5,502 nt of DNA, taken from contig JALWNS010000170.1 of assembly GCA_027083655.1 (NCBI GenBank), positions 1 through 5,502 of the forward strand, given 5' to 3'. How positions within the stretch are numbered: position 1 is the stretch's first letter; each line of letters begins with the position of its first letter. The DNA comes from Bacteroidales bacterium (GTDB taxonomy: Bacteria > Bacteroidota > Bacteroidia > Bacteroidales > S143-33). Below the pieces are notes generated by a model that was not told the origin of the DNA, ran no database searches, and saw nothing but the letters and a program-made list of their open reading frames with translations. Below, piece after piece: positions 1 through 5,401 of this stretch. The position numbers were made by a program, and so were the translations under genes.

Positions 1-1001
1 CTGTGCGATACAATCACCTGATAGTGCTTAACTTTGCACACAAAGATGATAATGGATATAAAGCCTTGGGTACAATAAGCCATGATTATACTTATGGCTC
101 AACTATTTATAAAAAAGGAGCGGACGTAGTTCACAATTTACGATACCAAATAGGTGATAGTCTTTTCTGGCCGGCAGTGAGAAATTACCTCAATGAATTT
201 GCATGGAAAAATGCTACAATCAATGATTTACGCAAATCTCTTGAGCAATACACAAACATGAATTTAAAAAACTTTTTTGACTATTGGATTTATACACCTG
301 GCTTCCCTCTTTTTTATATAGATACTTTTTTTGTCAAAAAAATTGATCCCAATCATTACAAAGCAATTGTTAGGATAAACCAGCGTCTCATCGGGTCTGA
401 TCAATATCTCGTCGGTCAACGATTGCCATTAGCCTTTATCAAAGACAAAAACAACATAATTGTACGTGAGACTTTTAGTCAAGGTAGACAGACTGTCGAT
501 ACTTTTCTGCTTGATTTTGATCCATTGCTTGTCTTCATTGACCCATATAATTATCTGCTGGATGCTTCCACTGACGAATATTACTGGGTAGACACCGCAG
601 GGACATATATATATGATTATGAGCTATTTGAGGCGAACATCAAACATGTTTCATCACCTTTTTTCTTACGTGTAAAAACAAACTGGATATCTCCACAAAA
701 TGTGTTGATCAAAGACAACCGTTATCTGCTAAATTCCACTTACTACTGGACTATAATGTCCACCAAAAAAAACATACACGCAGAAGCCCGGTTTTACCTG
801 AGCTCGCTGATGGACATAAACTTCAAAAGGCTAAATGAAAAACAGTTACAGGGACTAAAGATCTTTTACAGGTCTAAGCCACATAGTAATTGGAAGCTTA
901 TAGAAGCACAACTATCACCTGATTACCAATACCTGGAAATAGATCATATAATGCCTGGAGACTATATAATAGGGTTTGACAGAACTTTCTCTGCAAACTA
1001 A
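1..1001 (+). CDS. M1-family metallopeptidase, C-terminal part (5' end outside window)
   Basis: This is the 3' portion of a zinc aminopeptidase-like (M1, gluzincin) protein. The reading frame is open to the left edge, so the GTG at 3 is probably internal. Residues below are counted from that GTG. The motif Y-K-K-G-A at 36-40 matches the M1 signature YxKG, whose Tyr (Y383 in leukotriene A4 hydrolase) stabilises the transition state; Y31 sits where that enzyme has Y378. The following stretch, with IGD at 50-52, an F-x-x-x-x-R-x-Y helix, DL at 75-76 and FFDYW at 91-95, is the usual end of the catalytic domain. Beyond about residue 105 lies a beta-rich region, then a further domain (about 195-332) with RVKTNW at 223-228, as I recall from large Bacteroidota M1 proteins. 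The zinc ligands HExxH...E must lie upstream and cannot be checked. No type IX secretion tail is evident. Its stop overlaps the stop of the opposing thioesterase gene. Confidence 0.85.
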   Translation, partial: VRYNHLIVLNFAHKDDNGYKALGTISHDYTYGSTIYKKGADVVHNLRYQIGDSLFWPAVRNYLNEFAWKNATINDLRKSLEQYTNMNLKNFFDYWIYTPGFPLFYIDTFFVKKIDPNHYKAIVRINQRLIGSDQYLVGQRLPLAFIKDKNNIIVRETFSQGRQTVDTFLLDFDPLLVFIDPYNYLLDASTDEYYWVDTAGTYIYDYELFEANIKHVSSPFFLRVKTNWISPQNVLIKDNRYLLNSTYYWTIMSTKKNIHAEARFYLSSLMDINFKRLNEKQLQGLKIFYRSKPHSNWKLIEAQLSPDYQYLEIDHIMPGDYIIGFDRTFSAN

Positions 1002-1417
1002 TTTTGTTCTGCTTTAGAATATTTATCCAATAATTCAATAAAGTAATCGGGACCTGGCCTTGGCTTGCGTGTCTTTCCATCTATAAATACCTGAAGGGTA
1101 TATCCTTTGTTTATCAACTCCCCCTGTCCATTAAAAATCTCATACTCAAATTCCAATCTTACACTAGAATAACGGACAAGTTTAATCTTTACTGTCAGTA
1201 CTTCGTCATACAAGGCTGGCTTGATATATTGCACTTCCATTTTGGCTATTGGTAAAAAATATCCTTCTTCCTCAAATTTCACATAGCTTAACCCTAATTT
1301 ATCCATAATAGCCCGACGTGCAACCTCATAATACATTGCATAATTACCGTAATAAACATAACCCATGCGGTCTACCTCTGCATAACGTACCCTTAATTTT
1401 ACTTCTGCTTGTAGCAT
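998..1417 (-). CDS. Acyl-CoA thioesterase, 4HBT/YbgC-like hotdog fold
   Basis: Predicted cytoplasmic thioesterase of the 4-hydroxybenzoyl-CoA thioesterase/YbgC family, which hydrolyses acyl-CoA (sometimes acyl-ACP) thioesters. With the start at 1417 the protein has 139 residues, the normal family length. Its N-terminal block R-Y-A-E-V-D16-R-M-G-Y-V-Y-Y-G-N-Y, followed by YYEVAR, is the family signature. D16 corresponds to the catalytic Asp in the 'D-x-x-G-x-V' motif of Pseudomonas 4-HBA-CoA thioesterase. The remaining beta strands (for example VQYIKPALYDE and LEFEYEIFN) fit the hotdog sheet. The frame stays open up to an ATG at 1531, but those 38 extra residues are Lys/Phe-rich, resemble nothing in the family and would overlap the divergent regulator, so the ATG at 1415-1417 is preferred. 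No Shine-Dalgarno site is visible. Substrate cannot be told from sequence. Its TAG stop interlocks with the peptidase stop. Confidence 0.88.
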   Translation of the reverse strand: MLQAEVKLRVRYAEVDRMGYVYYGNYAMYYEVARRAIMDKLGLSYVKFEEEGYFLPIAKMEVQYIKPALYDEVLTVKIKLVRYSSVRLEFEYEIFNGQGELINKGYTLQVFIDGKTRKPRPGPDYFIELLDKYSKAEQN

Positions 1418-1429
1418 GCTTTTTTTAAT

Positions 1430-1437
1430 CAAAAATA
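1430..1437 (-). promoter_or_regulatory. Candidate -7 element for the thioesterase gene
   Basis: Read on the minus strand this is TATTTTTG, an exact match to the Bacteroidota -7 consensus TAnnTTTG, ending 12 nt before the ATG at 1417. No TTG -33 element is seen at the expected 19-21 nt upstream, and the region is A/T-rich enough for chance matches, so the call is weak. Confidence 0.35.
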
Positions 1438-1479
1438 AAACTTTCCAAAAAAATATCTTTCTTTTACGGCCAAATAATA

Positions 1480-1502
1480 TTTTACTTTTAAATTTGGTAA
1501 AA
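1480..1502. promoter_or_regulatory. Candidate operator: inverted repeat TTTTAC-N11-GTAAAA
   Basis: Perfect 6-bp arms (1480-1485 and 1497-1502) are centred at 1491 and enclose the predicted -7 box of the Rrf2 gene. A second copy of TTTTAC lies at 1462-1467, and CCAAAT (1470-1475) pairs with ATTTGG (1492-1497). Rrf2 regulators often repress their own promoter by binding inverted repeats, so this is a plausible autoregulatory site that could also affect the divergent thioesterase gene. This is inference from position and symmetry only; the sequence is AT-rich. Confidence 0.3.
1489..1496 (+). promoter_or_regulatory. Candidate -7 element for the Rrf2 regulator gene
   Basis: TAAATTTG matches TAnnTTTG exactly, with its G 16 nt before the ATG at 1513, which predicts a leader of about 10 nt. 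No clear TTG is found at the -33 distance, which would suit a weak or regulated promoter. It lies inside the inverted repeat at 1480-1502. Confidence 0.45.
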
Positions 1503-1512
1503 AAATCCGGAA

Positions 1513-1935
1513 ATGTTTTTAAGCCAAACATCCAAAAACGCTATTAGAATACTAAGCTTTTTGGCAGAAGAAAACAGCAAATATTCTACAGATTATATTG
1601 CACGGCAATTAAACCTGTCGGTCAAAAACGTGCGCAAAATACTTTTTCTACTCCTAAAAGCTGGATTTGTCGGAAGTGTGCAGGGCAAAAATGGTGGTTA
1701 TTATCTCGTAAACACTCCCCAAAACATTTACCTGCGTGATATTATTGATGCCATAGATGGTTTAGATAAATACGACCAATGTATCTTCGGTTATGAAAAA
1801 TGTAATGAAAACAATCCCTGCCCTTTACATTACGAATGGATGAAGATAAAAACTAAATTTATGGAGTTTATCGCTTCCATCAATTTGGAGAAAATCATTG
1901 AAAACGAAGACCTAATCGACAAACACATCCAATAA
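1513..1935 (+). CDS. Rrf2-family transcriptional regulator, probably Fe-S binding
   Basis: A 140-residue winged-helix DNA-binding regulator of the Rrf2 family (IscR, NsrR and CymR relatives). The winged helix covers about residues 8-66: the recognition part contains YIARQLNLS (28-36) and the wing is the diagnostic G-K-N-G-G-Y-Y-L (58-65). The dimerisation helix begins with RDIIDAIDG (75-83). Three cysteines, C90, C97 and C103, are followed by H106 and W109. C97-x5-C103-x2-H106 has the same spacing as the last three [2Fe-2S] ligands of IscR (C98, C104, H107), while the first interval (C90 to C97) is one residue longer than in IscR. A redox, iron or NO sensing role is therefore likely, but the signal is not determined. 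The start follows a -7-like box with a short leader and no Shine-Dalgarno site. It is divergent from the thioesterase, and no Fe-S assembly genes are visible nearby. Its last 24 bp overlap the tail of the opposing lipoprotein gene. Confidence 0.92.
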   Translation: MFLSQTSKNAIRILSFLAEENSKYSTDYIARQLNLSVKNVRKILFLLLKAGFVGSVQGKNGGYYLVNTPQNIYLRDIIDAIDGLDKYDQCIFGYEKCNENNPCPLHYEWMKIKTKFMEFIASINLEKIIENEDLIDKHIQ

Positions 1936-2757
1936 AGGTACACTCAATGTATCTATATGGTCTACAATTTGTACCCTTACTTCCGCATAACCATCTTTCA
2001 AAGCCACTACACTGCCTGGAATGTAGATTCCATAGAAAGGTACTGTCACACTTTGGTTAACGGTTAAATCTTTGTATACACCATTAGGTCTGACATCTTT
2101 TTGTCCGAAAAATTCAATCCTGCCAAGGCTACTGCGGCAAACTAGCCTCTCGGCATTCCTGTTTATGATAACATAAAAACTCTGGCTCCCTCCCGAATCA
2201 AGCACAACAGAAGCTCCTGGATCCCAGTTATCACGTATCACTCTAAAAGTTCCCTGCCTTATTGTATCAATCAAACTAGTACCATCGCCAACCGTAAAAA
2301 TATCTAAATCTAGATACCTTACAACCACATTATCGCTATCCAAGACATCTAAAACATAAGCCCTCTGTAATCCTGAACCTCCCTGCCACCATGTAAAAAC
2401 ATATTCACCCTTTCTTACTTCTGTATATTCAGGAAAGGCAACAACAAATGCGTTTGGCACTTCCAACAAACTATCTATCTCCCACACATAGACACTAAAC
2501 TCTCCTACACTATCCACAAGACGAGGTTGAAACCAAAAAAAATTTTTCTCTCCCTCCAAAAATGCTTCTAGAAACTTTTTCTGGGGAGCCAAAACCGTAT
2601 CTCCCTTATGAACAAATAATTGTATCTCCGGTATACCCAATCTAGCATATTGCTCTGGATATTGGACATCGGACTGTTGCCCTGTTTTTTTCGACGGGGC
2701 CCCACACGAAGAAAACAAGAAAATGATAAAAATAAATATTAGTCTACCAAGTCTCAT
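1912..2757 (-). CDS. Lipoprotein of unknown function
   Basis: A 281-residue predicted lipoprotein. The N-terminus has two Arg, then a hydrophobic core (residues 6-15) and F-S-S-C18, a lipobox acceptable in Bacteroidota, so signal peptidase II should cleave before C18. I see no run of acidic residues after the Cys that would suggest surface export, so a periplasm-facing location is likely. The mature part is rich in aromatic and beta-branched residues and looks all-beta. Two segments, about 117-152 (KGEYVFTWW, then GSGLQRAYV and VRYLDLD) and about 234-281 (SVTVPFYG, then PGSVVAL and EVRV), share a layout that recalls small SH3/Tudor-like barrels. That is a judgement by eye, not a domain hit. 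No catalytic motif is recognised. The start is coupled to the amidohydrolase stop through ATGA, so the two are probably made together. A single Cys in the mature region (C208 by my count) has no obvious partner. Confidence 0.8.
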   Translation of the reverse strand: MRLGRLIFIFIIFLFSSCGAPSKKTGQQSDVQYPEQYARLGIPEIQLFVHKGDTVLAPQKKFLEAFLEGEKNFFWFQPRLVDSVGEFSVYVWEIDSLLEVPNAFVVAFPEYTEVRKGEYVFTWWQGGSGLQRAYVLDVLDSDNVVVRYLDLDIFTVGDGTSLIDTIRQGTFRVIRDNWDPGASVVLDSGGSQSFYVIINRNAERLVCRSSLGRIEFFGQKDVRPNGVYKDLTVNQSVTVPFYGIYIPGSVVALKDGYAEVRVQIVDHIDTLSVPLLDVFVD

Positions 2758-3947
2758 AACTCCATATTTGTTAAAGATTCAAGACCTAAAAATTTGACCG
2801 GATTCATTACAGAAATTTTTTTCATAAGCTCGGAACCTAAACTGAGTACAAATTTGGATCTAAGATTTTTATACTTACCCTTTTCCATAATCATATAAAA
2901 ATCTGTACCAAAAAGCATTCTTTTCTCCAGAAGTTTATTCCTAAATAAGTTTGTTGTCAACAACTCTACAAAAGTATCCAAATGAAAAATATATGCAGTA
3001 TCTGCATAAACATTATCGTATCTTTCCATAAAATCAAAAATCCTGAAAGACCAATTACGGTCTGTCCGTGGACGTCCATCCCAATCATCCTCTCCTCCTA
3101 TGTGTGAAAAATTCAACCTTAAATTTGGAAAAGACTTTAAAACAACTTCCCAGTTCTGTGGACGGTTAAAAAAATTAACATACTGGCTTCGAAACAAAAA
3201 CATTCTCCTCTGACTCTTAAGCACAGGCTTGCCATTCTCGTCAATTGTGTAATATTCCAATGGTATAAAAGTGCGGGTCGTGTGAAGATTATGTGTGGCA
3301 CAATGGGTAATTACCGGTATATTCCACTCCTCGCATAGCTCGTACAATTGCATTAACTTAGGATGTGATGGCATATAGCCAAGTGAAGGGTAAATCTTTA
3401 TACCAAAGAAACCATACTCCACTAAGGCCTTTTCTATGATTTTATCAATATTTGGATTTGTCGGATTTACCTCAAAAAATGGCAAAATTAACTCTGGATA
3501 TTTATCCCTTATACGTGCAGTATCCTCTAGTTGCTTTAGATAATCTTTCTGTACCTTACCCTCGATTGACTGGTATAGATCCAGTGCGATTACAATGAAA
3601 ATTGTATTTCTTGGGGAATTATTTATCAAATATTGCGCAATATTATCCATGGAATGTCTCGTGGCAAAATCTATAAACAATGCATAATTCAACAAATCCT
3701 CCCCCTCTGGAACTTCATCTAACTGCGTAAAAATATCATCAACATATTCCAAAAAATCCGTATTTACAAGAAATGGTATACGTATCTCAAAAAACTTATT
3801 TGGTATATATTCACGGTTAAAAATATGGGTGTGGACATCAAACCGATACTCTCCTCTCTGAAGGAGCAAACGCATTGCTTCGGGTATGCGTTCTACTGGA
3901 TCCTTAGGCAGTTGTTCAAATATCTTTAAATATGGATTCCGGGCCAT
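2754..3947 (-). CDS. Amidohydrolase-superfamily metal-dependent hydrolase (Amidohydro_2-like)
   Basis: A 397-residue TIM-barrel hydrolase of the amidohydrolase superfamily. Visible active-site elements in order are D37-V-H39-T-H41 (the HxH of strand 1), G-I-K184-I-Y-P (conserved Lys strand), THC after strand 5 with H215, SHIGG with H282, and GTD with D349, the strand-8 metal/acid-base Asp. This set is what is expected for an Amidohydro_2-type enzyme, which may hydrolyse or decarboxylate small cyclic or carboxylated substrates; the substrate cannot be assigned. Insertions at about 45-100 and 222-262 are larger than in minimal members and may shape the pocket. There is no signal peptide, so it should be cytoplasmic. 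The ATG at 3945-3947 is 18 bp from the 3' end of tRNA-Gly, leaving no obvious room for its own promoter. The stop overlaps the lipoprotein start as ATGA, indicating translational coupling. Confidence 0.87.
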   Translation of the reverse strand: MARNPYLKIFEQLPKDPVERIPEAMRLLLQRGEYRFDVHTHIFNREYIPNKFFEIRIPFLVNTDFLEYVDDIFTQLDEVPEGEDLLNYALFIDFATRHSMDNIAQYLINNSPRNTIFIVIALDLYQSIEGKVQKDYLKQLEDTARIRDKYPELILPFFEVNPTNPNIDKIIEKALVEYGFFGIKIYPSLGYMPSHPKLMQLYELCEEWNIPVITHCATHNLHTTRTFIPLEYYTIDENGKPVLKSQRRMFLFRSQYVNFFNRPQNWEVVLKSFPNLRLNFSHIGGEDDWDGRPRTDRNWSFRIFDFMERYDNVYADTAYIFHLDTFVELLTTNLFRNKLLEKRMLFGTDFYMIMEKGKYKNLRSKFVLSLGSELMKKISVMNPVKFLGLESLTNMEL

Positions 3948-3965
3948 AATATAAAAATTAAATAG

Positions 3966-4038
3966 AGCGGCAGACGGGACTCGAACCCGCGACCCCGAGC
4001 TTGGGAAGCTCGTGCTCTACCAACTGAGCTACTGCCGC
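3966..4038 (-). tRNA. tRNA-Gly (anticodon CCC)
   Basis: A complete 73-nt cloverleaf. The acceptor stem GCGGCAG pairs with CTGCCGC, the D arm is GCTC/GAGC, and the anticodon stem CGAGC/GCTCG encloses loop TTCCCAA. The T stem GCGGG/CCCGT has one G-T pair and loop TTCGAGT, and the discriminator is T73. The anticodon CCC (4005-4003) reads GGG, so this is the minor Gly isoacceptor. CCA is not encoded; the DNA continues CTA. It lies 9 bp downstream of tRNA-Thr and 18 bp upstream of the amidohydrolase start, on the same strand. Confidence 0.97.
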
Positions 4039-4047
4039 CCTCTGTGG

Positions 4048-4120
4048 AGCCACCTAAGGGACTCGAACCCTTGACCTGCTCATTACGAGTGAGCCGCTCT
4101 ACCAGCTGAGCTAAGGTGGC
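4048..4120 (-). tRNA. tRNA-Thr (anticodon CGT)
   Basis: A complete 73-nt cloverleaf. The acceptor stem GCCACCT pairs with AGGTGGC, the D arm is GCTC/GAGC, and the anticodon stem GCTCA/TGAGC encloses loop CTCGTAA. The T stem AAGGG/CCCTT is perfect with loop TTCGAGT, and the discriminator is T73. The anticodon CGT (4087-4085) reads ACG. The next three bases (4047-4045) spell CCA, so the 3' end is possibly gene-encoded, unlike the neighbouring tRNA-Gly. It is preceded by a strong promoter at 4134-4165. Confidence 0.97.
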
Positions 4121-4133
4121 TCAAAATCTTGTA

Positions 4134-4165
4134 CAAAATTATAAATTCTTTTACAAATTAGTCAA
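4134..4165 (-). promoter_or_regulatory. Strong promoter for the tRNA-Thr/tRNA-Gly (and probably amidohydrolase-lipoprotein) unit
   Basis: On the minus strand TTGACT (4165-4160), 16 nt, then TATAAT (4143-4138) followed by TTTG give a near-perfect bacterial core promoter. It also satisfies the Bacteroidota form, TTG about 21 nt before TAnnTTTG (TAATTTTG, 4141-4134). Transcription would start around 4128-4127, some 8 nt before the tRNA. The TTGACT box is formed by the final codons and stop of the DUF2520 gene (GTT GAC TAA). Confidence 0.75.
4137..4151. repeat. 15-bp direct repeat at tRNA promoter, copy 1
   Basis: On the minus strand AAAGAATTTATAATT, identical to positions 4948-4962. It contains the TATAAT -10 box of the tRNA promoter. 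In both copies TTTGTAAA lies shortly upstream, directly adjoining here and 8 bp farther away in the second copy. Confidence 0.7.
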
Positions 4166-4937
4166 CATTTTCACCCGGCTCCTCATTATACAACCTCAAT
4201 ATACTATGAGACAACACATTATAAATATCCTTCAAAAGATCATTATCCTTCAAAAGCCTCTGGTGACCTGTCATTGACACAAGATCACCCCTGCGGGCCG
4301 GACCTGTCTGTATAACATATGGATCAAAAAGTCTGATATTCTCTAATGTCTGCTCTAATAACGGGAAAGTCCACTCAAACTTTAGACCTTTCTCTTCTAA
4401 CAACCGCTTGGTGTGATATAGTAAATGGTTTACAAAATTATTTACCAATACACCACTAAGATGTAAATAACGCCGTTTCTCTGTACTTAAAAAATGTACA
4501 TTCTTCGATAACCTCTCGGCTATCCCTCTCAATTTTTGGTCAAAATCCTTACAACATGTCTCTAGAAAAATAGGTACCTTAGACCAATCTATTTCATACT
4601 CCCGCCTAAACGTCTGGAATGGATAAAATACCCCGTAAATATCTGTATAAAAAGACAATACCTCAATATCTATAGCCCCGGCAGTGTGTAGCAAAGGCTT
4701 ACCCCTGAACCAACCTGCTACCTCAGCAATGGCCGAATCCTTTACTGCTAAAAAATAAACCTCTGATTGTACATGATTAGAAAAATCATCTGACACTGGA
4801 ACAGCAAACTCTCTCTCAAATTCTCTAAGCTTTTCCTTGCTCCTACCATAAACCATGTCTATGGACACTCCTGAGCCCAGAAAACCCCGTATCAAATGGA
4901 AAGATACATTGCCTGTCCCGATAATAGCAACACCCAT
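4158..4937 (-). CDS. Rossmann-like and DUF2520 domain-containing protein
   Basis: A 259-residue soluble protein with two domains. Residues 1-110 form a Rossmann NAD(P)-binding fold: G7-T-G9-N-V follows the first strand, FLAVKDSAI (62-70) ends a later strand, then HTAG (84-87) and VFYPFQTF (103-110). The C-terminal helical domain carries the DUF2520 hallmarks HLSGVLVNNFVNHLL (159-173) and QTGPARRGD (210-218), resembling the dimerisation half of 6-phosphogluconate or F420-dependent dehydrogenase-type proteins. An NAD(P)-dependent oxidoreductase role is likely by fold; the substrate is unknown. The start at 4937 gives an N-terminus (MGVAIIGTGNV) that begins directly in the first beta strand, as expected. 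It is 44 bp downstream of the SpoIIAA/STAS-like gene, with a candidate promoter between, and its 3' end doubles as the -35 box for the tRNA operon. Confidence 0.92.
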   Translation of the reverse strand: MGVAIIGTGNVSFHLIRGFLGSGVSIDMVYGRSKEKLREFEREFAVPVSDDFSNHVQSEVYFLAVKDSAIAEVAGWFRGKPLLHTAGAIDIEVLSFYTDIYGVFYPFQTFRREYEIDWSKVPIFLETCCKDFDQKLRGIAERLSKNVHFLSTEKRRYLHLSGVLVNNFVNHLLYHTKRLLEEKGLKFEWTFPLLEQTLENIRLFDPYVIQTGPARRGDLVSMTGHQRLLKDNDLLKDIYNVLSHSILRLYNEEPGENVD

Positions 4938-4947
4938 ATAATAAGGG

Positions 4948-4962
4948 AATTATAAATTCTTT
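4948..4962. repeat. 15-bp direct repeat at DUF2520 promoter, copy 2
   Basis: Identical in sequence and orientation to 4137-4151, and likewise containing TATAAT. The two copies bracket the DUF2520 gene, each placed just before a minus-strand gene. Confidence 0.7.
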
Positions 4963-4976
4963 GCTCCGTTTACAAA
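4949..4976 (-). promoter_or_regulatory. Candidate promoter for the DUF2520 gene
   Basis: On the minus strand TTTG (4976-4973), 18 nt, then TATAAT (4954-4949). The TTTG part of the -7 box is absent (TATAATTCCC). Transcription would begin about 5 nt before the ATG at 4937, giving an almost leaderless mRNA. It shares an identical 15-bp segment with the tRNA promoter (4137-4151). Read-through from the upstream SpoIIAA/STAS-like gene is equally possible. Confidence 0.4.
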
Positions 4977-4981
4977 GATAA

Positions 4982-5401
4982 TCATTCTTTGGTCAACCAT
5001 GCAATAGCTTCATTAACATCATCAAAAACTTGACGCTTTATATCCGTTACCTTTAAGTGTAAATCTCCCAAAAAATTCTCCAGACCTAGCTTTGTCAAAT
5101 AGTCACTGGGATATAAATATGCCATACGTTTGACTCCTCCTTCTATAAGGCCTTTGGTTATAACTTCTATCAACCATTTTCCCATATCTTCCGTCAAAGG
5201 ATAAACCGCCTGCAAAGCATCAACGACTATTCTACTAGCCCCTGTCTTGCGCTGTGCTTCAAGAAAGTGCATCATCTCTTGCTTAAACTCCTCTTCATCT
5301 AAATTTAAAACATCTGGCAGCCATTTCATATACAAATATCCATTCTCCTGGTCGTGGGAAATTATTAAACTATCCGATTTGTATATAACTTCTTTAAACA
5401 T
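4982..5401 (-). CDS. Small SpoIIAA/STAS-like domain protein, function unknown
   Basis: A 139-residue soluble protein without signal peptide or membrane segment. The pattern resembles SpoIIAA-like/STAS-type small alpha-beta domains found in many Bacteroidota: an N-terminal beta hairpin ending in YMKW27, helix EEEFKQEMMHFLEA (36-49), strand RIVVDA (57-62) with D61, a helix around W76, strand VKRMAYLYP (90-98), and a C-terminal helix (VNEAIAWL) containing W135. Such proteins are thought to act as small binding or regulatory modules, but no partner such as an anti-sigma kinase is visible here. No catalytic residues are recognised. The ATG at 5399-5401 is about 30 nt from a perfect -7 box, and the gene may be co-transcribed with the DUF2520 gene 44 bp downstream. 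Family placement is by appearance and less certain than that the gene is real. Confidence 0.78.
   Translation of the reverse strand: MFKEVIYKSDSLIISHDQENGYLYMKWLPDVLNLDEEEFKQEMMHFLEAQRKTGASRIVVDALQAVYPLTEDMGKWLIEVITKGLIEGGVKRMAYLYPSDYLTKLGLENFLGDLHLKVTDIKRQVFDDVNEAIAWLTKE

Noticed and set aside
898..1080. 60-residue open frame on the minus strand
   Set aside because: Lies across the ends of the peptidase and thioesterase genes in another frame, with no recognisable domain; treated as a shadow.
1418..1531. 38-residue N-terminal extension of the thioesterase up to an ATG at 1531
   Set aside because: Low-complexity Lys/Phe-rich sequence unlike the family, overlapping the start of the divergent Rrf2 gene and covering both promoter regions; ATG at 1417 gives the normal length.
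1880..1912. Terminator for the lipoprotein transcript
   Set aside because: Only a 4-bp TCCA/TGGA stem without a following U-run was found, inside the Rrf2 coding region.
2954..2966. Odd palindrome TTGTTG-T-CAACAA inside the amidohydrolase gene
   Set aside because: Explained by codons for Leu-Leu-Thr-Thr; single occurrence within coding sequence and no link to a promoter.
3948..3965. Independent promoter for the amidohydrolase in the gap after tRNA-Gly
   Set aside because: TAATTTTT resembles a -7 box but lacks the final G, and transcription would begin at or inside the start codon; no -33 element in the tRNA was recognised.
3966..4120. tRNA genes as an integration (att) site
   Set aside because: No integrase, no repeated tRNA 3' fragment and no composition break was seen near the pair.
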